From: Helopsaltes ochotensis
Taxonomy: Eukaryota > Chordata > Aves > Passeriformes > Locustellidae
Assembly (NCBI GenBank): GCA_013400155.1
Contig: VXBM01000338.1
Location: forward strand, 124,001 to 188,000
Direction of reading: 5' to 3'
DNA: 64,000 nt
Both the position numbers and the translations under genes were made by a program. The notes under the pieces are model-generated. The model was not told where the DNA came from. It did no database searches and worked only from the letters and a program-made list of their open reading frames with translations. The first letter of the stretch is position 1; each line of letters starts with the position of its first letter. Below are positions 62,101 to 64,000 of the stretch, one piece after another.

Positions 62101-64000
62101 TTCCTGGACATCCCAAATGTCTGCACTGCAATTAATCTCTGCAATTAGTGAAAATGTCTTCAGACTTGAAAAAGAACGTGACCAGAAGCAGAAGCTCACT
62201 TTTAAACACAGTTTAAAAAGCAGCAAATCAAAGAATTTAATGCATAGCAGAACAAAACCTATCACTTGAAGACAGAGTGAAATTCTTTCTGCATATAAAA
62301 AATAAAATATATTTCTCTGAGCTGGATGCAGCTTTCTTATGATGCAAACAGCAGCCACAGCGGTGTGTGCTGTGAATGGGAGCACATACATCACTCTACA
62401 GTATAAACGGCCTAAAAGCCACAAAGTTGAAAGCAGATCTTGATTTTCACATGATAAGGGATGCTGCAGAAAGGATTGAGCTTTCCTAACACTGAACTGG
62501 GAACTTCATCAGGAGATAATAAATAATAGTATCCTAAGCCTATTCACCTTCTTTTTTTGCCTTCCCATAGCATTCCATCTACAGTCTTTCTGGATTTTAA
62601 GAAACAGCAACAACCATCACTAAGTCCTTTTGCTTCAGAGTGCAGCTCCCAGAGCTTTTTCCATAATTTGTAGTTTAGCACCACCTTCCTAGACACCAAA
62701 GAATGGCAGCTTTGCACTGTCAGAACATTTGGCTTGAAAACCTTACAACAAAAGGGAAAGTGCAAAAAAAGCTGGTTATTTCCCTATCTGTTTTAATTAC
62801 TAGACCTTTTTAACAACATAGTATTCTCTGTCCTCGGCAATTTTTGCAGCTCATCAGTTTTCAGAAAGCATCCCACAGACTAGTGCTCCCTGTAGCACTA
62901 CATTTATGGCTCTATAGCTGTGGCGCTGTGCTGCCATAATTTCAGGGCCCATCACTTTTGTTTCCGAGCCATGAAAACTGAAGTTTCTAATGTAAACTGT
63001 ATTTTATGCTGAATATAGTATATTTTAATGTTTAAAAATGAGCCTGTGAATGCTTGATATGAACATGGTGCTTTCACTCAGCATTCATAAGCACAAATTT
63101 CAGCCTCTTTTCTGCACTTCATGATAAATAGCTGTTAAGGAGAGAGTCTGATGAATAATTGAAAACCAAACAAGATTGACAGTGGTAGTTTGTAGCCTCA
63201 TAGTAAAAAATTTAAATATTTTCTTCCATAATCCAAGGAGTTGGTAAGAAAAATGGTAAAGGTGACAGATGCATGGGTAACTGACCTGCATTGGTGTCAA
63301 AGACAAATCCATACCTCAAAGAAAATTCATGCAAAGCATGTAGGTTTTTTTTTTTAATTCATTATTCAATTTTCCCTTTCTGTGTGTTTCCCCAGCGTGC
63401 CCTCACTTGCATGGGGTATGTACAGGATCAGCACTCAAGAATAAGCTTAATCACAAAATTACCTTACAGTCACACCCTGCAAAACCTGCTTCTAGCTGAG
63501 CTCCTTATCTTGTGACCCAGAAGCTGCAAATATCTACCATGACATCACCTGTTTTGCAAAATTCTCACATATCGATCCCTGTAAACAAACTAGAGGTCTG
63601 TGTGCTTGGTGATTGGCTTGGTGCTTCCCATCAGCACTGTATGGGGAAGTCCCAGGAGGTGCTCCCTAAGACATGGTCACAAAATTCTGGGTCACACATC
63701 ACCATCCTCCTTATGTTTCTCAGGACAGTCCGGTGGCTAAGCCGCTCACTGCCATGTTGGATACTGAAGCTCCATCCCCTCTTAAGCCTTTGCTTCCCTC
63801 TCTACTTTACTGACCAACTAGAAAACACTTCCATTGTTGGGGAGACCTCTTTGGCATTTTGTTCCTTCATTTCTTTGCTTATGCAATCACGCAAGTGTAA
63901 TTTGGCTGTGAATATAAAACAACCCCTCTTTTTGTGTCTTTGGGGGAAGAAAAAACGCATGATATTGCATATTAAGCAACATTTTCCATGCTAGGTATCC

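Larger units (their letters stand above)
55706..64000. other. intergenic, no gene seen
   Basis: AT-rich sequence with a 12-bp tandem repeat (56636-56671), a GC-richer repeat-like block (58740-59100) and an AT dinucleotide-rich patch (60005-60125). In mammals CYB5A follows TIMM21 on the opposite strand; I looked for its C-terminal membrane-anchor exon on the minus strand and did not find it, so it probably lies beyond this window. Confidence 0.6.

Noticed and set aside
55706..64000. Expected CYB5A exons on the minus strand
   Set aside because: Mammalian order predicts CYB5A next, but no minus-strand frame shows the heme-binding or C-terminal membrane-anchor residues. It is probably outside the window.

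Overview
This is a eukaryotic, AT-rich, intron-rich window from a bird genome, most likely a passerine. The evidence is two vertebrate genes with GT-AG introns, several CR1 LINE fragments (the dominant avian retrotransposon), a solo ERV-type LTR, and a short tRNA-Ile-headed SINE with a CR1-like tail, of the type known from songbirds as TguSINE1. Nothing prokaryotic is present: no operons, CRISPR arrays or IS elements. Two short N runs (15888-15936 and 47448-47511) are assembly gaps in A-rich sequence.

Layout. Positions 1-23154 are intergenic and hold a CR1 copy (about 2290-5545) split by a solo LTR (3426-4320), and the tRNA-Ile SINE (12060-12180). Positions 23155-48189 hold FBXO15 on the minus strand. 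Nine coding exons sum to 1323 nt (440 residues plus stop), with every splice phase consistent and intact open frames. CR1 scraps lie in introns 8 and 4. Positions 48190-49800 separate the two start codons of a head-to-head pair. A CpG island lies at each end, and an antisense 3'-end CR1 copy (48476-49275) lies between them. Positions 49801-54979 hold TIMM21 on the plus strand: six coding exons, 729 nt (242 residues plus stop). Its 3' UTR and a CR1 fragment follow. From about 55.7 kb to the end I find no gene, only repeats and AT-rich sequence.

The FBXO15-TIMM21 head-to-head order matches mammals (human 18q22.3), where CYB5A comes next. No CYB5A exon was recognised here. The two products have unrelated jobs: FBXO15 is an SCF ubiquitin-ligase substrate adaptor, and TIMM21 is a subunit of the mitochondrial inner-membrane TIM23 translocase. 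Their only evident link is the shared upstream interval.

The most interesting unexplained signals are an unannotated 111-nt frame-preserving candidate exon in FBXO15 intron 2, the CR1 insertion inside the shared promoter interval, a (Gly-Thr)n minisatellite coded inside the TIMM21 presequence, tandem in-frame splice donors in FBXO15 exon 8, and two perfect GC-containing hairpins at 17.3 and 21.2 kb. I saw no clearly novel multi-gene system.
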